A stretch of 64,000 nucleotides of DNA from positions 62,001 to 126,000 of the forward strand of contig NZ_JAGJEI010000003.1 in the NCBI RefSeq assembly GCF_018100985.1, given 5' to 3'. How positions within the stretch are numbered: the first letter of the stretch is position 1; each line of letters opens with the position of its first letter. The stretch comes from Pseudoalteromonas sp. MMG007 (GTDB lineage Bacteria > Pseudomonadota > Gammaproteobacteria > Enterobacterales > Alteromonadaceae). A program made the position numbers and the translations under genes. The notes under the pieces were generated by a model. That model did not search any database. It was not told the origin of the DNA and saw nothing but the letters and a program-made list of their open reading frames with translations. Shown piece by piece: positions 19,532-29,408 of this stretch.

Positions 19532-19555
19532 TTTAGAGTGAACGATCATTCTAAA
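19532..19555 (-). promoter_or_regulatory. Candidate TetR operator upstream of the efflux operon
   Basis: A 24-bp imperfect palindrome TTTAGAGTGAAC / GATCATTCTAAA with 10 of 12 positions symmetric. The core TGAACGATCATTC resembles operators of AcrR/TtgR-type repressors. It lies 17 bases before the adaptor start codon. Confidence 0.6.
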
Positions 19556-19745
19556 TTAAAATTGTCTGATAATGAATCTAAATTGAGAGAATTTTACACA
19601 AACTTACACTGATGAGGGCAATATACGTAATAGGTCGTATTTGATGTTAACGCAATGAAAACCGAAAGCCCTAAGTATGAAAATTAAACGTTCTAATATG
19701 TTGGCAGGGCTTTATATTTAAGGGACACCTTTTTATCACAACAAT
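19556..19745. other. Intergenic region upstream of the efflux operator
   Basis: About 190 bases between the efflux operator and the terminator of the CNNM/CBS gene. It should hold the efflux promoter. I see no small gene or further structure that I can support. Confidence 0.4.
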
Positions 19746-19772
19746 AAAAAAGCCAAGCTTTTTAAGCTTGGC
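19746..19772 (-). terminator. Terminator after the CNNM/CBS gene
   Basis: GCCAAGCTT / AAGCTTGGC stem with a TTT loop; on the minus strand a T-run follows, 27 bases past the stop at 19799. Confidence 0.88.
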
Positions 19773-19798
19773 ATATGTAACTTTAGCTATATATAAAA

Positions 19799-21106
19799 TT
19801 AAGATAGAGGAGTGTGAGTAATTGGCTCTGATATAACTCTTGATACTAATAACTGTTCTACTCTAATTCCCTCTACATCAACCACTTCAAATTTAAAACC
19901 TGAAAAAGTTAAATGCTCAGCCCGCTTAGGAATACGCTTCATGTTATAAATTAAAAAGCCTGCCACTGTTTCATAATGCATCTGCTGCGGAAACTCTTCT
20001 ATATTAAGCACCTTTGCTAAATCGGTAATAGGAGTTAAACCGTCCACCAGCCAAGAGTTTGTATCACGCTGAATAATTAATTCATCTCCCTGATGCGTGA
20101 TCAAATCACCCATAAACCCTTTCATTAAATCTTTTACAGTCACAATACCTACTAAAAGTGCGTATTCGTTTACAACAATAGCAAACGGTTTGGCTGCACT
20201 TTTAAACGCGTTTAGGGCTTCAGATAAGCTCAATGTCTCTGGTAGGTAAAATACATCAGACTCAAGAAGCTCCTGATTTATATTTGCTGCCTCACCTTTT
20301 AATACTTGCCGTAGTATATCTTTTGATTCTATCGAGCCAAGTAACTTATCTAAATTACCCGACACCACTAAAAAATGATTATGCGGATGATCTATAATTT
20401 TTGTGGCTATATCGTGGCTACTTTCATTTAAATCAAAATAAACAATTTGGTCGCGCGGAGTCATTACACTTGATAAAAAACGAGCCTCTAAATCAAAAAC
20501 GTTACCTATTAGCTCGTACTCTTGTTGCTGCAAGCTGCCATACTCTGCGCCTGCATCCATCATCGCGACTATATCTTCGGTGGTTACTATGTCCTCTCGC
20601 TCAGCGGGTACTTTAAATAAGCGCAGTACAAGGTTAGTTACACTATTAAAAAACATTACCAATGGAGTAAGCGCAAACGTAACCCAGCGCATAATACTTA
20701 CCACCCTTACCGCAACAGCTTCGGGCAGAATCATCGCTAAACGCTTTGGCATTAAATCGGCAAACAAAATAAAAAGTGAGGTAATAGTAAAAAATGAGAA
20801 TAAAAAGCTAATTTTTTCTACGTGTGCGCCCTGATAAAAAATTACGAGTACACTTTGCACATAAGGCGATAGGGCTTGCTCCCCCACTATTCCGCCTAAA
20901 ATGGCAATCGCATTTAATGCGATTTGGATCATGGCAAAAAAGGCTCCAGGGTTTTCTTGCAGCTTAAGTACTGCCGCCGCCTTTATATTGCCTTCATCAG
21001 CCATGACACGCAGTTTTATTTTTCGCGACGCCGCAATTGCAATTTCTGACATAGCAAACAACGCACTGATCAAGATCAACAAACTAATCCCGATTAAATC
21101 ACCCAT
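19799..21106 (-). CDS. CNNM/CBS-domain membrane protein (HlyC/CorC family)
   Basis: A 435-aa inner-membrane protein. Residues about 1-190 are a DUF21/CNNM transmembrane domain with three to four helices ('LLILISALFAMSEIAIAASRK'). A pair of CBS domains follows at about 205-335 ('SSVMTPRDQIVYFDL', 'AIVVNEYALLVGIVTVKDLM'), then a CorC_HlyC domain at about 350-430. Relatives act in magnesium/cobalt homeostasis or resistance; the older label 'hemolysin' is misleading. Monocistronic, with its own terminator. Confidence 0.92.
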   Translation of the reverse strand: MGDLIGISLLILISALFAMSEIAIAASRKIKLRVMADEGNIKAAAVLKLQENPGAFFAMIQIALNAIAILGGIVGEQALSPYVQSVLVIFYQGAHVEKISFLFSFFTITSLFILFADLMPKRLAMILPEAVAVRVVSIMRWVTFALTPLVMFFNSVTNLVLRLFKVPAEREDIVTTEDIVAMMDAGAEYGSLQQQEYELIGNVFDLEARFLSSVMTPRDQIVYFDLNESSHDIATKIIDHPHNHFLVVSGNLDKLLGSIESKDILRQVLKGEAANINQELLESDVFYLPETLSLSEALNAFKSAAKPFAIVVNEYALLVGIVTVKDLMKGFMGDLITHQGDELIIQRDTNSWLVDGLTPITDLAKVLNIEEFPQQMHYETVAGFLIYNMKRIPKRAEHLTFSGFKFEVVDVEGIRVEQLLVSRVISEPITHTPLS

Positions 21107-21228
21107 TTAACGCTCCAAAAAGTTAGCGCTTTTTCAATAAAAAGCAGCTGATTATAGTCGGTTTTTTAATCGCAGCAATTTATATTTAAGCGTACTTTAA
21201 ATAATTATCTAAGCTATTGAATTAAAAG

Positions 21229-21930
21229 CTAGTAACTATTTTTTGTAGCGTTAAATGCGGCCGAAAGTTTATCTTGTAGGCTTTGCTCCATATTTTTATT
21301 ACAGGCAAAATAAAGTGAGGACTGTTTGGTATTAAGGGTTAAAACTGGTTCAAGTAATTTTAATTTAGGCTCTCGCTTTGCACGAAAGTTAAACTGCTTG
21401 TTGCTTAAAATGACAAAATCGAGAATATTGTGTCGGGTACTTATTAATTTATCTATTTTGTCTAGGCTATCAATAATAAGTAAATTTTTAGTTTCGCTAA
21501 AACCACGATCTAATAAATAATGATGGCTAAAATTGTCACGTAGTACTGCGGTTTTATACTTTTTAGCGTCGTTGAGTGTGTTTAAACGAATATTACGAGA
21601 TTTAAGTGCATAGATAGCAGAGTCAAAGTTCTCTAACTCCGCAACCCAGCTAAATTTATCAGCTCTATTTGGCAATTTAACGATAGAAAAAATACACGTA
21701 TTTTCATCTCGAAGCACCGCGTTATAAGACACAGCCCAACTATTAGCAGACATACTGTATTGAATATCAGTACTAGCAAGTGCTTTTCTTACTTTATCTA
21801 CTGAACGGCCAGCGAGCTGACCATTTGAGTCAATGTACTGAAAATCAGGAAAAACTTCAGTCACAATAGAAATTTCAGCTGCGTTAACCCTAATACATAT
21901 AAAACACAGTACGAGTAAAAACAACTTCAT
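21229..21930 (-). CDS. Periplasmic solute-binding protein-like (SBP_bac_3 type)
   Basis: A 233-aa exported protein: signal peptide 1-17 (VNA-AE) followed by a type-II periplasmic binding fold. The opening 'AEISIVTEVFPDFQYIDSNGQLAGRSVDKVRKAL' pattern and the alternating strand/helix arrangement match family-3 solute-binding domains. No ABC permease or ATPase gene is nearby, so it may be an orphan sensor or binding protein, as is common in Alteromonadales. The ligand cannot be predicted. A similar orphan lies at 48774-49568. Confidence 0.75.
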   Translation of the reverse strand: MKLFLLVLCFICIRVNAAEISIVTEVFPDFQYIDSNGQLAGRSVDKVRKALASTDIQYSMSANSWAVSYNAVLRDENTCIFSIVKLPNRADKFSWVAELENFDSAIYALKSRNIRLNTLNDAKKYKTAVLRDNFSHHYLLDRGFSETKNLLIIDSLDKIDKLISTRHNILDFVILSNKQFNFRAKREPKLKLLEPVLTLNTKQSSLYFACNKNMEQSLQDKLSAAFNATKNSY

Positions 21931-22047
21931 GCAGCTACACCTTTAACTAAAAATTGATACTAACAACTATAGCTGAGGGTAAAAGAACTGCTAGTTTTAA
22001 TCTAACCCTATGCGCTGATAGGGCTAGGATTTTTACGTATCAATCTG

Positions 22048-23157
22048 CTACTTGTTCATCGCATTAATTAAAAATGCTGAAATTTTAGCCCCTTCGCGCA
22101 ATGTTGTTTCTGAGCTTGATTGCCCCACTAATGAGCTATCGGTAAACGGCGCGATTTCCATCATGTCTGCGCCAGTAATAGGAAACTCGTCGGCTATAGC
22201 CGATAAAATATCAAGTGCGTGTTGCGGGGTTAAACCATTCTCTTCTGGCGTGCCTGTGGCTGATGCAAACTCAGCATCAAGTGCATCTATATCAAAGCTT
22301 ACGTAAACTTCGTCTACGTTATCTGCTTTTAGCTGCGCAATTGCATCGGCAGCAACGGCTTTTGCACCGCGCTCTATAATTTCAGCCGCCCAATGCTGCT
22401 TTACACCAAACGTGCTTTCCCAATGCGTTTTTGGTTTACCGCTTGAACGAATACCAAATTGAATTAAATGATGTGGCGCCGGTAAAAACTCTAAAATATG
22501 TGTACACCACGAACCAAAGCATAAATCTATACCTAAACGTTCTACTAACAAATCTGTGTGCGCATCAAAATGGATAATAGCAGTACGTTTGCCTTGCTCA
22601 CGCTTTGCTTTTAAATAGGCTTTAGTGAGTGGGTAGCTAATTGAATGATCGCCACCAATACCAAAGATACCTTTATCTTTAAACGTCGCGTAAAAACTAT
22701 CACACACGTCTTCAGTAATAGATAGCGGGCTTACGTAGTAATCGTTGTTTTCGTCGCCATATAGCGCTTTTTGACAATTAGAAATTGTAGCATCGTTTAA
22801 ATATTTATCATGAAGCAGATGAGGAATAACACGCACATCACCTAAATCAAATGAGTGACACTGTGGTTGTTGATCTATAAGTGCTGAACGCACAAACAGT
22901 GGTCCCCAGTTTGCACCACGCAAAATACCACCACCGCAATCTGAGCTAATGCCTAGCGTAACCGCTTTATGTGGCGAGTTTGGCAATTCATTTAAAGAGT
23001 CGCGCCAAAGTGAATCTACATTCTCGGTTTGCCCATAAAGCTTATTACGAAGTGCGGCCTTGCGCTCTTTTGCGGTATTTACAGTAAATACACCATCGCC
23101 AGGAGAGCACAGGCAGTGCTCAACTTTGTTTTTAAATGCTTGAAATTGTGTGCTCAT
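22048..23157 (-). CDS. Arginase/agmatinase/formimidoylglutamase family hydrolase
   Basis: A 369-aa ureohydrolase-fold enzyme with the binuclear Mn ligands in 'GGDHSISYP', 'HFDAHTDLL' and 'SFDIDALDAEFASATGTP'. Start ATG at 23157 follows AGAGG. The protein is longer than typical agmatinase (about 300 aa) because of an N-terminal extension of about 60 residues. No hut, spe or arginine genes adjoin, so the substrate (formiminoglutamate, arginine, agmatine or another guanidino compound) is not resolved. Confidence 0.88.
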   Translation of the reverse strand: MSTQFQAFKNKVEHCLCSPGDGVFTVNTAKERKAALRNKLYGQTENVDSLWRDSLNELPNSPHKAVTLGISSDCGGGILRGANWGPLFVRSALIDQQPQCHSFDLGDVRVIPHLLHDKYLNDATISNCQKALYGDENNDYYVSPLSITEDVCDSFYATFKDKGIFGIGGDHSISYPLTKAYLKAKREQGKRTAIIHFDAHTDLLVERLGIDLCFGSWCTHILEFLPAPHHLIQFGIRSSGKPKTHWESTFGVKQHWAAEIIERGAKAVAADAIAQLKADNVDEVYVSFDIDALDAEFASATGTPEENGLTPQHALDILSAIADEFPITGADMMEIAPFTDSSLVGQSSSETTLREGAKISAFLINAMNK

Positions 23158-23372
23158 AATAAACCTCTGTAATTTATTACTGTAAAAAGCTGAATTATTT
23201 TGATTAGTTATGCAAAAAGATAAAAAATACCTAAACTTTAATTTAATTTTAATAAACCATTTTTATCGTTTTACAGACGCAGTGAAAAGGTACTAATCAA
23301 AGTTTAAATAAATCACTAATCAATTGAATTTAAATAATTTTAATTCATATTTTTGTCAGTAAACATTAGTGT

Positions 23373-23423
23373 GTTGTTGCTCTTGCCCGATACATATAGT
23401 GTCTGCATGGGCAAGTCAACAAC
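23373..23423 (+). ncRNA. Candidate structured RNA or leader stem-loop
   Basis: Two blocks of seven pair: GTTGTTG with CAACAAC (outer) and CTTGCCC with GGGCAAG (inner), around a loop of about 20 bases. CGCC and a T-rich run (CTTTTTATTT) follow, which resembles a Rho-independent 3' end. It could end a small RNA begun upstream or be a leader hairpin of udp. Speculative. Confidence 0.35.
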
Positions 23424-23540
23424 GCCTTTTTATTTACAGGCTAAGCTGTTGATTGAATATTCAAATCAGATGAATAAATCGTTGTATCTTAATATTTTTA
23501 AAAGGGATTAGCGCAAAACGGACAAACGTCCTGTACTTGG

Positions 23541-23550
23541 TAAACGTTTA
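23541..23550 (+). promoter_or_regulatory. LacI-family-like operator upstream of udp
   Basis: TAAACGTTTA is a perfect 10-bp palindrome with the central CG typical of LacI/PurR/CytR-class sites, 48 bases before the udp start. Nucleoside genes are CytR-controlled in enterics and vibrios, but the motif here is not the E. coli CytR site. Confidence 0.35.
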
Positions 23551-23597
23551 TGGCAATGATGCTAGATTGACAACAAATTTTTATAAAAGGCTTAGTT

Positions 23598-24353
23598 ATG
23601 GAAAAGGTATTTCACTTAGGATTATGCATTGACGATTTAAAAGGTGCAAAGCTTGCTATTGTACCTGGTGATCCAGATCGTGCAGCACGTATTTCTCAAT
23701 TCCTAGACAACCCAACCTGCCTAGCTCAGACTCGTGAATTTCATGTTTATTTAGGCCAACTAAATGGACACTCTGTTGTAATTTGTTCAACTGGTATTGG
23801 TGGCCCATCTACATCAATCGCTGTAGAAGAATTAGCGCAACTTGGCGTGCGTAAATTTTTACGTATCGGTACGACGGGCGCTATTCAGCCACACATTAAT
23901 GAAGGCGAAATTTTAATTAGCCAAGCATCTGTACGTTTAGATGGTGCAAGCCAACATTTCGCCCCACTCAGCTACCCTGCGGTATCTGACTTTTACGCAA
24001 CACAAGCTATGGTTCAAGCGTGTAAAAACCTAGATATTGACTTTCATATTGGTATTACCGCATCAAGCGATACGTTCTACCCAGGGCAAGAGCGTTACGA
24101 TACGCATTCTGGTTATGTACCAAAGTCATTACAAGGTAGCTGTGAAGAGTGGCAAAACCTAGGCGTGATGAACTACGAAATGGAGTCGGCTACATTATTT
24201 ACCATGTGTGCAGCTCTTGGCTTACAAGCAGCGTGTGTTGCAGGCGTACTGGTTAACCGTACTCGCCAAGAAATCCCAAATGTAGACCACGGTGAAATTG
24301 AAAGAAAATCAGTAGCAGTCGTATTAGAAGCTGCAAAAGTGCTATTAGGTTAA
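23598..24353 (+). CDS. udp: Uridine phosphorylase
   Basis: A 251-aa cytosolic PNP/UDP-family enzyme cleaving uridine with phosphate to uracil and ribose-1-phosphate. Visible signatures are '[14 protein letters not shown]', the phosphate-binding '[20 protein letters not shown]' and the '[13 protein letters not shown]' motif with the ribose-contacting Glu-Met-Glu. Length equals E. coli Udp. Start has AAAGG upstream. It converges on cdd, so the two pyrimidine-salvage genes lie tail to tail with a shared terminator. Confidence 0.96.
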   Translation: MEKVFHLGLCIDDLKGAKLAIVPGDPDRAARISQFLDNPTCLAQTREFHVYLGQLNGHSVVICSTGIGGPSTSIAVEELAQLGVRKFLRIGTTGAIQPHINEGEILISQASVRLDGASQHFAPLSYPAVSDFYATQAMVQACKNLDIDFHIGITASSDTFYPGQERYDTHSGYVPKSLQGSCEEWQNLGVMNYEMESATLFTMCAALGLQAACVAGVLVNRTRQEIPNVDHGEIERKSVAVVLEAAKVLLG

Positions 24354-24382
24354 ACCCTTTTCAGCACTTTAATTAAACGTAT

Positions 24383-24406
24383 AAAGCACAGCAATTGCTG
24401 TGCTTT
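24383..24406. terminator. Bidirectional terminator between udp and cdd
   Basis: Perfect 24-bp palindrome AAAGCACAGCAA / TTGCTGTGCTTT between the two convergent genes, with A/T-rich flanks. Confidence 0.8.
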
Positions 24407-24442
24407 ATTGTTTTTGACAGGTTATTTTAACCAGAGTTCAGG

Positions 24443-25369
24443 TTATCTTAGCTCTGCGCTAATCACTTCTATTTCAGGTAGGTTGTCAAAGCTTGCAAGT
24501 ACGGCACGTGCCACCCCACCTTGGTTTTCATGGCCTTGAGTTTCTAAAAGGGTGATTGATTTGACCGTATTACCATTAAAGCTAAGCCCCGCTAAAAACA
24601 ACTGGCTGAGCGCACTTTGCAGTGGCGAAAGGCTTGGGCTATAGGCTGCATTTTCTGCGTAACTACCGTAATAATCACCATCATCAAAGGTGCTAATCTT
24701 TACCGCACTAAAATTTTGGCTATAGGGTACGTATGCACTAAGTGCCATTGCTGCTAATTTTTCATCAATCTCAGAATTGGCAAACGCTTGTTGATGAGGC
24801 TTTGGATTAAACAAACTAAATTCGTTGCCTAAGTCGGTAGGCCCAAATGAATGTGGTAATAAGTCGGCCAGTTTAAAGTGTTGCTTTGGCAATAAAATAT
24901 CAAACTCTTTAGCGTCGGCCAATTCATTCATAAACTGCCTGCAGTAACCACATGGCGCATCACTAATGGCTATTTTAACTATTTTTTTAGCGCCATTTAA
25001 CCAAGCATTATTAATCGCCGACTGCTCTGCATGCACAACTAAGCTAAGTGCTTGATGATCAAACTCGACATTGGCACCAAAGTAAAAATTTATCTCTGCG
25101 TGCTCATCAAGTGCTTTAACAATAGCCCCCACATGAAAGTGCGAAACAGGTGCCACCGAAAACTCAGACGCCAAAGGCACTAAACCTTGTAGTAACGCAT
25201 CATCAGATACATTAAATTGTGAACATAATTGTTTAATATTATTAGAGTTTAAAATGCCGCGTTGGTTTTTTAACTGACCGCGTAAAGCTTGAGTTTGCGC
25301 TACGCTTAAAGAGATGTGTGTGTTAGTAAGTGCTGTGTCTTGTTGCACAGAAAAAGTTGATGAAGCCAT
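24443..25369 (-). CDS. cdd: Cytidine deaminase (two-domain, E. coli type)
   Basis: A 308-aa zinc hydrolase converting cytidine/deoxycytidine to uridine/deoxyuridine. The catalytic domain has '[12 protein letters not shown]' (Zn ligand in this family and proton-shuttle Glu) and '[12 protein letters not shown]' (two Cys ligands). A second, degenerate deaminase domain follows with '[11 protein letters not shown]'-like sequence, as in the dimeric E. coli enzyme. Its product feeds Udp encoded opposite. The ribosome site before the ATG at 25369 is weak; no better in-frame start is nearby. Confidence 0.95.
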   Translation of the reverse strand: MASSTFSVQQDTALTNTHISLSVAQTQALRGQLKNQRGILNSNNIKQLCSQFNVSDDALLQGLVPLASEFSVAPVSHFHVGAIVKALDEHAEINFYFGANVEFDHQALSLVVHAEQSAINNAWLNGAKKIVKIAISDAPCGYCRQFMNELADAKEFDILLPKQHFKLADLLPHSFGPTDLGNEFSLFNPKPHQQAFANSEIDEKLAAMALSAYVPYSQNFSAVKISTFDDGDYYGSYAENAAYSPSLSPLQSALSQLFLAGLSFNGNTVKSITLLETQGHENQGGVARAVLASFDNLPEIEVISAELR

Positions 25370-25430
25370 AACATTTTTTAATTATTCAATGGCTAAGTAG
25401 TTTAAAAGGTTAAGGTCCAAATTGCTAGAC

Positions 25431-25460
25431 AAAAAAAGGGAACACAGCGTGTTCCCTTTT
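25431..25460 (-). terminator. Terminator after ppc
   Basis: AAAAGGGAACAC / GTGTTCCCTTTT with an AGC loop; on the minus strand it ends in a T-run, 56 bases past the ppc stop. Confidence 0.9.
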
Positions 25461-25515
25461 AAAATACCGATTACATTAAATTAGTGATTTATTATCACGA
25501 TAATAAAATCACGTA

Positions 25516-28161
25516 TTAACCAGTATTACGCATACCTGCCGCAATACCTGTCATGGTGATCATTAATGCATTATCAATGTCACCTTCGCTGCCTTTTTCG
25601 CTTGAACGCGCACGTCTTAATAATTCAACTTGCAATACGTTAAGCGGATCGGTGTACGGATTACGAAGTCCTATGGACTCTTTTATCCATGGTTGATCGG
25701 CTAGTAAGCTATTTTGAGGGCTAAGAGACTGTACAAGGCTAATTGCCTCTTCAAGCTCTTTACGCAAAGATACACCTAATGGTTTGTAAATGTCTTCTAC
25801 TAGGGCATTATCGTAATGCTCACTTAACCAGCTGTCGGCTTTACTAAATACCATTTCTAGCATTTCTAGGCGTGCTCTGAAAAACGGCCATTGCAGGCTC
25901 ATTTCATGAAGTGTTTCTAGGCCATACTTATCAAGCGCTGCTTTTAAGCCTGTTAACGCACCTAGCCATGCAGGTAGCATCAGACGGTTTTGACTCCATG
26001 CAAAAATCCAAGGAATAGCACGTAAGCTTTCAACGCCGCCATTTGGATTACGTTTAGCAGGACGTGAGCCTAATGGTAATTTAGACAGCTCAAGCTCTGG
26101 AGTGGCCATTCTAAAGTAAGGTACAAAGTTTTCATCGTGACGAACTACATTACGGTAGTGCTCACATGACTCCTCACTTATTAACTTCATTACTTCACGC
26201 CACTGCGGTTTTGGCTCCGGCGGTGGTAATAAATTGCTTTGCAATACTGCACCAGCGTATATATTTAAGCTTTGTAGTGCTACATCGGGTAAACCAAACT
26301 TAAAGCGGATCATCTCGCCTTGCTCAGTTACACGTAGCCCACCTTTTAAAGAACCCGGTGGTTGTGAGTGCAGTGCTTGTGCAGCGGGCGCTCCACCGCG
26401 ACCTACTGTACCGCCACGGCCGTGGAATAAAACAAGCTCAATACCACGATCATCGGCAAGCTGTACAAGTTTGTCCATTGCTTCGTACTGCGCCCAACCT
26501 GCAGCCATCATGCCGGCATCTTTAGCAGAATCTGAATAACCAATCATTACATTTTGGGTATTTTTAATATGCCCGCGGTACCACACGTTATCAAGCAAGG
26601 TAGTAATTACATCGCTACCCGCATTTAAATCGTCAAGTGTTTCAAACAATGGTGCAACGGGTAAATCGAACTGACAGCCGCTTTCTTTAAGAAGTAGTTG
26701 TACAGCTAAAATATCAGAAGCGGTTCGCGCCATTGAAATAATGTATAAGCCAAATGTTTTTTCATCTTGCTTTGCAATTACATCAAAGGTGTCGAGCACT
26801 TCTTGTACGTCTGGGCTTGGTTGCCAATTTTTAGGGATTAGCGGGCGACGAGAATTAAGCTCAGTAAGCAAAAATGCTTGCTTGTCTTGCTCTTGCCATT
26901 GGTTGTAATCACCTAAGCCTAAATGACGTGTTAACTCAGAGAATACATCACTGTGACGGTCTGAGTCTTGGCGCACATCAAGTTTAGCCAAACGCAGGCC
27001 AAAGCTGTTAATACGGTGCAGTAAATCAAGTAGTAAGCCATCAGCAACTACTTTCATATTGCATTTTAATAGCGAGCGGTAACATACTTCTATTGGGTGT
27101 TTAATTTGATTAATATCAGTAATTAAGTCTTGTGAATCACTGCGCTTGTTTTTAATTTTAGCGCCCAAGTGAGAGACTGTTTCAGCAACTTGGTTTTTCA
27201 GCTTTTTAATTACAGCACGGTACGGTTCAAACTCTTGCCCTGCTAGTTCAATAAGCTCATCGCTTGCATCAGACATAGACAGTTCAGCGCACAATGTTTT
27301 TAAGTCTTGAATGTATAAATTAAGTGCCATCCAACGGCCATGGTCAAGCACTTGTGTGGTCACTTGCGCGGTCACAAACGGGTTACCGTCGCGGTCGCCA
27401 CCCATCCAAGAGGTAAACTCAATAGGGCTATAATCAATAGGCAGCTCTAAGCTTAAATGCTCTTTTACTTGATCTGAAAATTCACGCAAAAAACGCGGCA
27501 CAGCATGCCACAAGCTATTTTCAATAACTGCATAGCCCCATTTAGCTTCATCAATTGGCGTAGGGCGTGAACGACGAATATCGTCTGTGTGCCATGCTTG
27601 GCTAATAAGCTGCGCAATACGATTTAAAATAGCGGTGCGTTCTTGCTCTAAATTATCTTTTCGCTCAAGCGACGCTAAACATTCACTTAATTCAACTTGT
27701 TTGTTGATCATTGTTCGGCGCGTCACCTCAGTTGGGTGAGCAGTTAATACTAAATTTATGTGGAGTTTTGAGAGTGTTTCGGCCAGATGATTACTGTCTA
27801 ATTGGCCTTCTTTTGCTTTTGCAGTTAACGTTTTTAATGTTTGAGTGAGAGGGTTTAGTTGGCAAAAGCCAACATCATTAAAACGCGACACAGTATGGAA
27901 CTGCTCTGCTACATTAGCTAAATTTAAAAAATGATTAAATGAACGGGCAACCGGTAAAAGCTCTTCATCACTAAGCGCATGCAGTACCTCAATTAGCGCT
28001 TGTCTGTCGTCTTCATTACCACTGCGAGATGACTTTGATAAAGCGCGAATTTCTTCTACTTTATCTAAAATCGCTTGGCCTTGGGCGTCCTTAATTGTTT
28101 GTCCTAATAACTGCCCTAGTAAATTAACATTTCCTCGCAAGGCGGCATATTGTTCACTCAT
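25516..28161 (-). CDS. ppc: Phosphoenolpyruvate carboxylase
   Basis: An 881-aa cytosolic enzyme carboxylating PEP to oxaloacetate to refill the TCA cycle. Catalytic landmarks: '[13 protein letters not shown]' (catalytic His), '[16 protein letters not shown]', the glycine-rich '[14 protein letters not shown]' and the strictly conserved C-terminal 'MRNTG'. Length matches the E. coli enzyme (883 aa). ATG at 28161 follows AGGAGA. Monocistronic. Confidence 0.98.
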   Translation of the reverse strand: MSEQYAALRGNVNLLGQLLGQTIKDAQGQAILDKVEEIRALSKSSRSGNEDDRQALIEVLHALSDEELLPVARSFNHFLNLANVAEQFHTVSRFNDVGFCQLNPLTQTLKTLTAKAKEGQLDSNHLAETLSKLHINLVLTAHPTEVTRRTMINKQVELSECLASLERKDNLEQERTAILNRIAQLISQAWHTDDIRRSRPTPIDEAKWGYAVIENSLWHAVPRFLREFSDQVKEHLSLELPIDYSPIEFTSWMGGDRDGNPFVTAQVTTQVLDHGRWMALNLYIQDLKTLCAELSMSDASDELIELAGQEFEPYRAVIKKLKNQVAETVSHLGAKIKNKRSDSQDLITDINQIKHPIEVCYRSLLKCNMKVVADGLLLDLLHRINSFGLRLAKLDVRQDSDRHSDVFSELTRHLGLGDYNQWQEQDKQAFLLTELNSRRPLIPKNWQPSPDVQEVLDTFDVIAKQDEKTFGLYIISMARTASDILAVQLLLKESGCQFDLPVAPLFETLDDLNAGSDVITTLLDNVWYRGHIKNTQNVMIGYSDSAKDAGMMAAGWAQYEAMDKLVQLADDRGIELVLFHGRGGTVGRGGAPAAQALHSQPPGSLKGGLRVTEQGEMIRFKFGLPDVALQSLNIYAGAVLQSNLLPPPEPKPQWREVMKLISEESCEHYRNVVRHDENFVPYFRMATPELELSKLPLGSRPAKRNPNGGVESLRAIPWIFAWSQNRLMLPAWLGALTGLKAALDKYGLETLHEMSLQWPFFRARLEMLEMVFSKADSWLSEHYDNALVEDIYKPLGVSLRKELEEAISLVQSLSPQNSLLADQPWIKESIGLRNPYTDPLNVLQVELLRRARSSEKGSEGDIDNALMITMTGIAAGMRNTG

Positions 28162-28281
28162 TTCTCAGTCTCCTTTGTTTCGTGGAGTGCTATTAATATC
28201 ATTATGAGCGCATATTTAATAGATCCATTTGCAATGGTATGTCGTAAAAAAGTATATGAAAAATAAACGTTAAGCTATTTT

Positions 28282-28680
28282 ATGATCATTTTTTACGATG
28301 GTAATTGCCCATTATGTAGCACCGAAATGACTAAACTTAAACAGGCTGATACCGCTAACAACATCAAACTTGAAGACCTAAATGCGCCCGATTTTAATGA
28401 GCGTTATTCATATGTTGATAAAGATAAAGCAATGACTCATTTACAAGCACAAACAAATTCTGGTGAAATGATATATGGCCTTGATGTTACTTACCAAGCA
28501 TGGAAAACGGTTGGCAAATATACATGGTTGAAAATTTTTCGCTTGCCAGTAATTCGTTTTTTCGCAGACTGCGGATATTTATTCTTTGCAAGGTACAGGC
28601 ACTCGCTTAGCCGTTTATTAATGCCTAATACTCAGTGCACTAACGGCCAATGCCGTATTAAATCGAAAGGTGCTAAATGA
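28282..28680 (+). CDS. DCC-family (DUF393) thiol-disulfide oxidoreductase-like protein
   Basis: A 132-aa protein opening 'MIIFYDGNCPLCSTEM', the DCC signature with the C9-P-L-C12 pair, followed by 'TYQAWKTVGKYTWLKIFRLP'. The family has a predicted thioredoxin-like fold and unproven redox chemistry. An extra Cys-rich tail 'NTQCTNGQC' is present. It overlaps the SDR gene by four bases (ATGA), heading a plus-strand cluster that includes SDR, flavin reductase and M24 genes. A second DCC gene, interrupted, lies at 33770-34459. Confidence 0.85.
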   Translation: MIIFYDGNCPLCSTEMTKLKQADTANNIKLEDLNAPDFNERYSYVDKDKAMTHLQAQTNSGEMIYGLDVTYQAWKTVGKYTWLKIFRLPVIRFFADCGYLFFARYRHSLSRLLMPNTQCTNGQCRIKSKGAK

Positions 28681-29399
28681 ACACGATTGTTTTATTTGGC
28701 GCAAGCAGCGCCATAGCAAATGCATATATAGAGCATCTACAAATAAACACGCCTACTCACCAAGTCGTTTGTATTAGTTCAAAAAGTATTGAATTTGAGG
28801 GAAGCATTGTTCATTTTCAAACCGATTACACAACACAAAGCTTGGCGCGCGTAACTGCTTATTTAAAAGAGCAAAACGCTAATATACAACAAGTTGTTAT
28901 ATTTAACGGTACACTGCATAACAAAACCCACATGCCTGAAAAAAAACTTGAAGATATAGATGCTGAGTATTTCAACCAACTTCTAAACTCAAACACGCTA
29001 ACCCCCCTGCTTTGCCTGCAAAGTATTTTGCCACTTTTAACACATAAAACGCAGTGCACTATCACTGCGCTTAGTGCGCGTGTAGGCAGCATTAACGACA
29101 ACAAATTAGGCGGTTGGTATACGTATCGCGCCTCTAAATCAGCACTTAACATGCTATTTAAAACAGCAGCAGTTGAGCTTGCACGTCGCGCTAAAAATAC
29201 TAAGCTCGTTTTATTTCACCCGGGAACTACCGATACAGCGCTTTCAAAGCCATTTCAAAAAAATGTACCCGCAGGAAAACTTTTTACAGCTGAATTTGTA
29301 GCAAAACAACTTTTTACACTTACGTTTAATAACCCCCATTTAGAACTCAATGGTGAACCGGCCTACTTAGATTGGCAAGGGGACACCATACCGTGGTAA
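28677..29399 (+). CDS. Short-chain dehydrogenase/reductase (C-factor-like)
   Basis: A 240-aa Rossmann oxidoreductase with cofactor loop 'LFGASSAIANAY' (residues 6-17) and the catalytic Y150-x3-K154 ('YRASK'), preceded by the Ser in 'ALSARVGSI'. The overall pattern, 'GGWYTYRASKSALNMLFK', is typical of the CsgA/C-factor-like SDR branch. Substrate unknown. It is coupled to the DCC gene by a 4-base overlap, with the flavin reductase starting 9 bases after its stop, so all three are likely one transcript. Confidence 0.9.
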   Translation: MNTIVLFGASSAIANAYIEHLQINTPTHQVVCISSKSIEFEGSIVHFQTDYTTQSLARVTAYLKEQNANIQQVVIFNGTLHNKTHMPEKKLEDIDAEYFNQLLNSNTLTPLLCLQSILPLLTHKTQCTITALSARVGSINDNKLGGWYTYRASKSALNMLFKTAAVELARRAKNTKLVLFHPGTTDTALSKPFQKNVPAGKLFTAEFVAKQLFTLTFNNPHLELNGEPAYLDWQGDTIPW

Positions 29400-29408
29400 G
29401 GACCTTTA

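Larger units (their letters stand above)
23158..23597. other. 440-bp intergenic region between arginase-family gene and udp
   Basis: A gene-free stretch between divergent genes, holding both promoters. It also contains a long stem-loop at 23373-23423 and a LacI-type palindrome at 23541-23550, listed separately. No open frame of note. It is large for this compact genome, and a small RNA is possible. Confidence 0.5.

Noticed and set aside
26234-26539. Plus-strand 101-codon frame inside ppc
   Set aside because: Antisense shadow of the conserved ppc catalytic region, rich in Cys/Pro as expected from the reverse frame.
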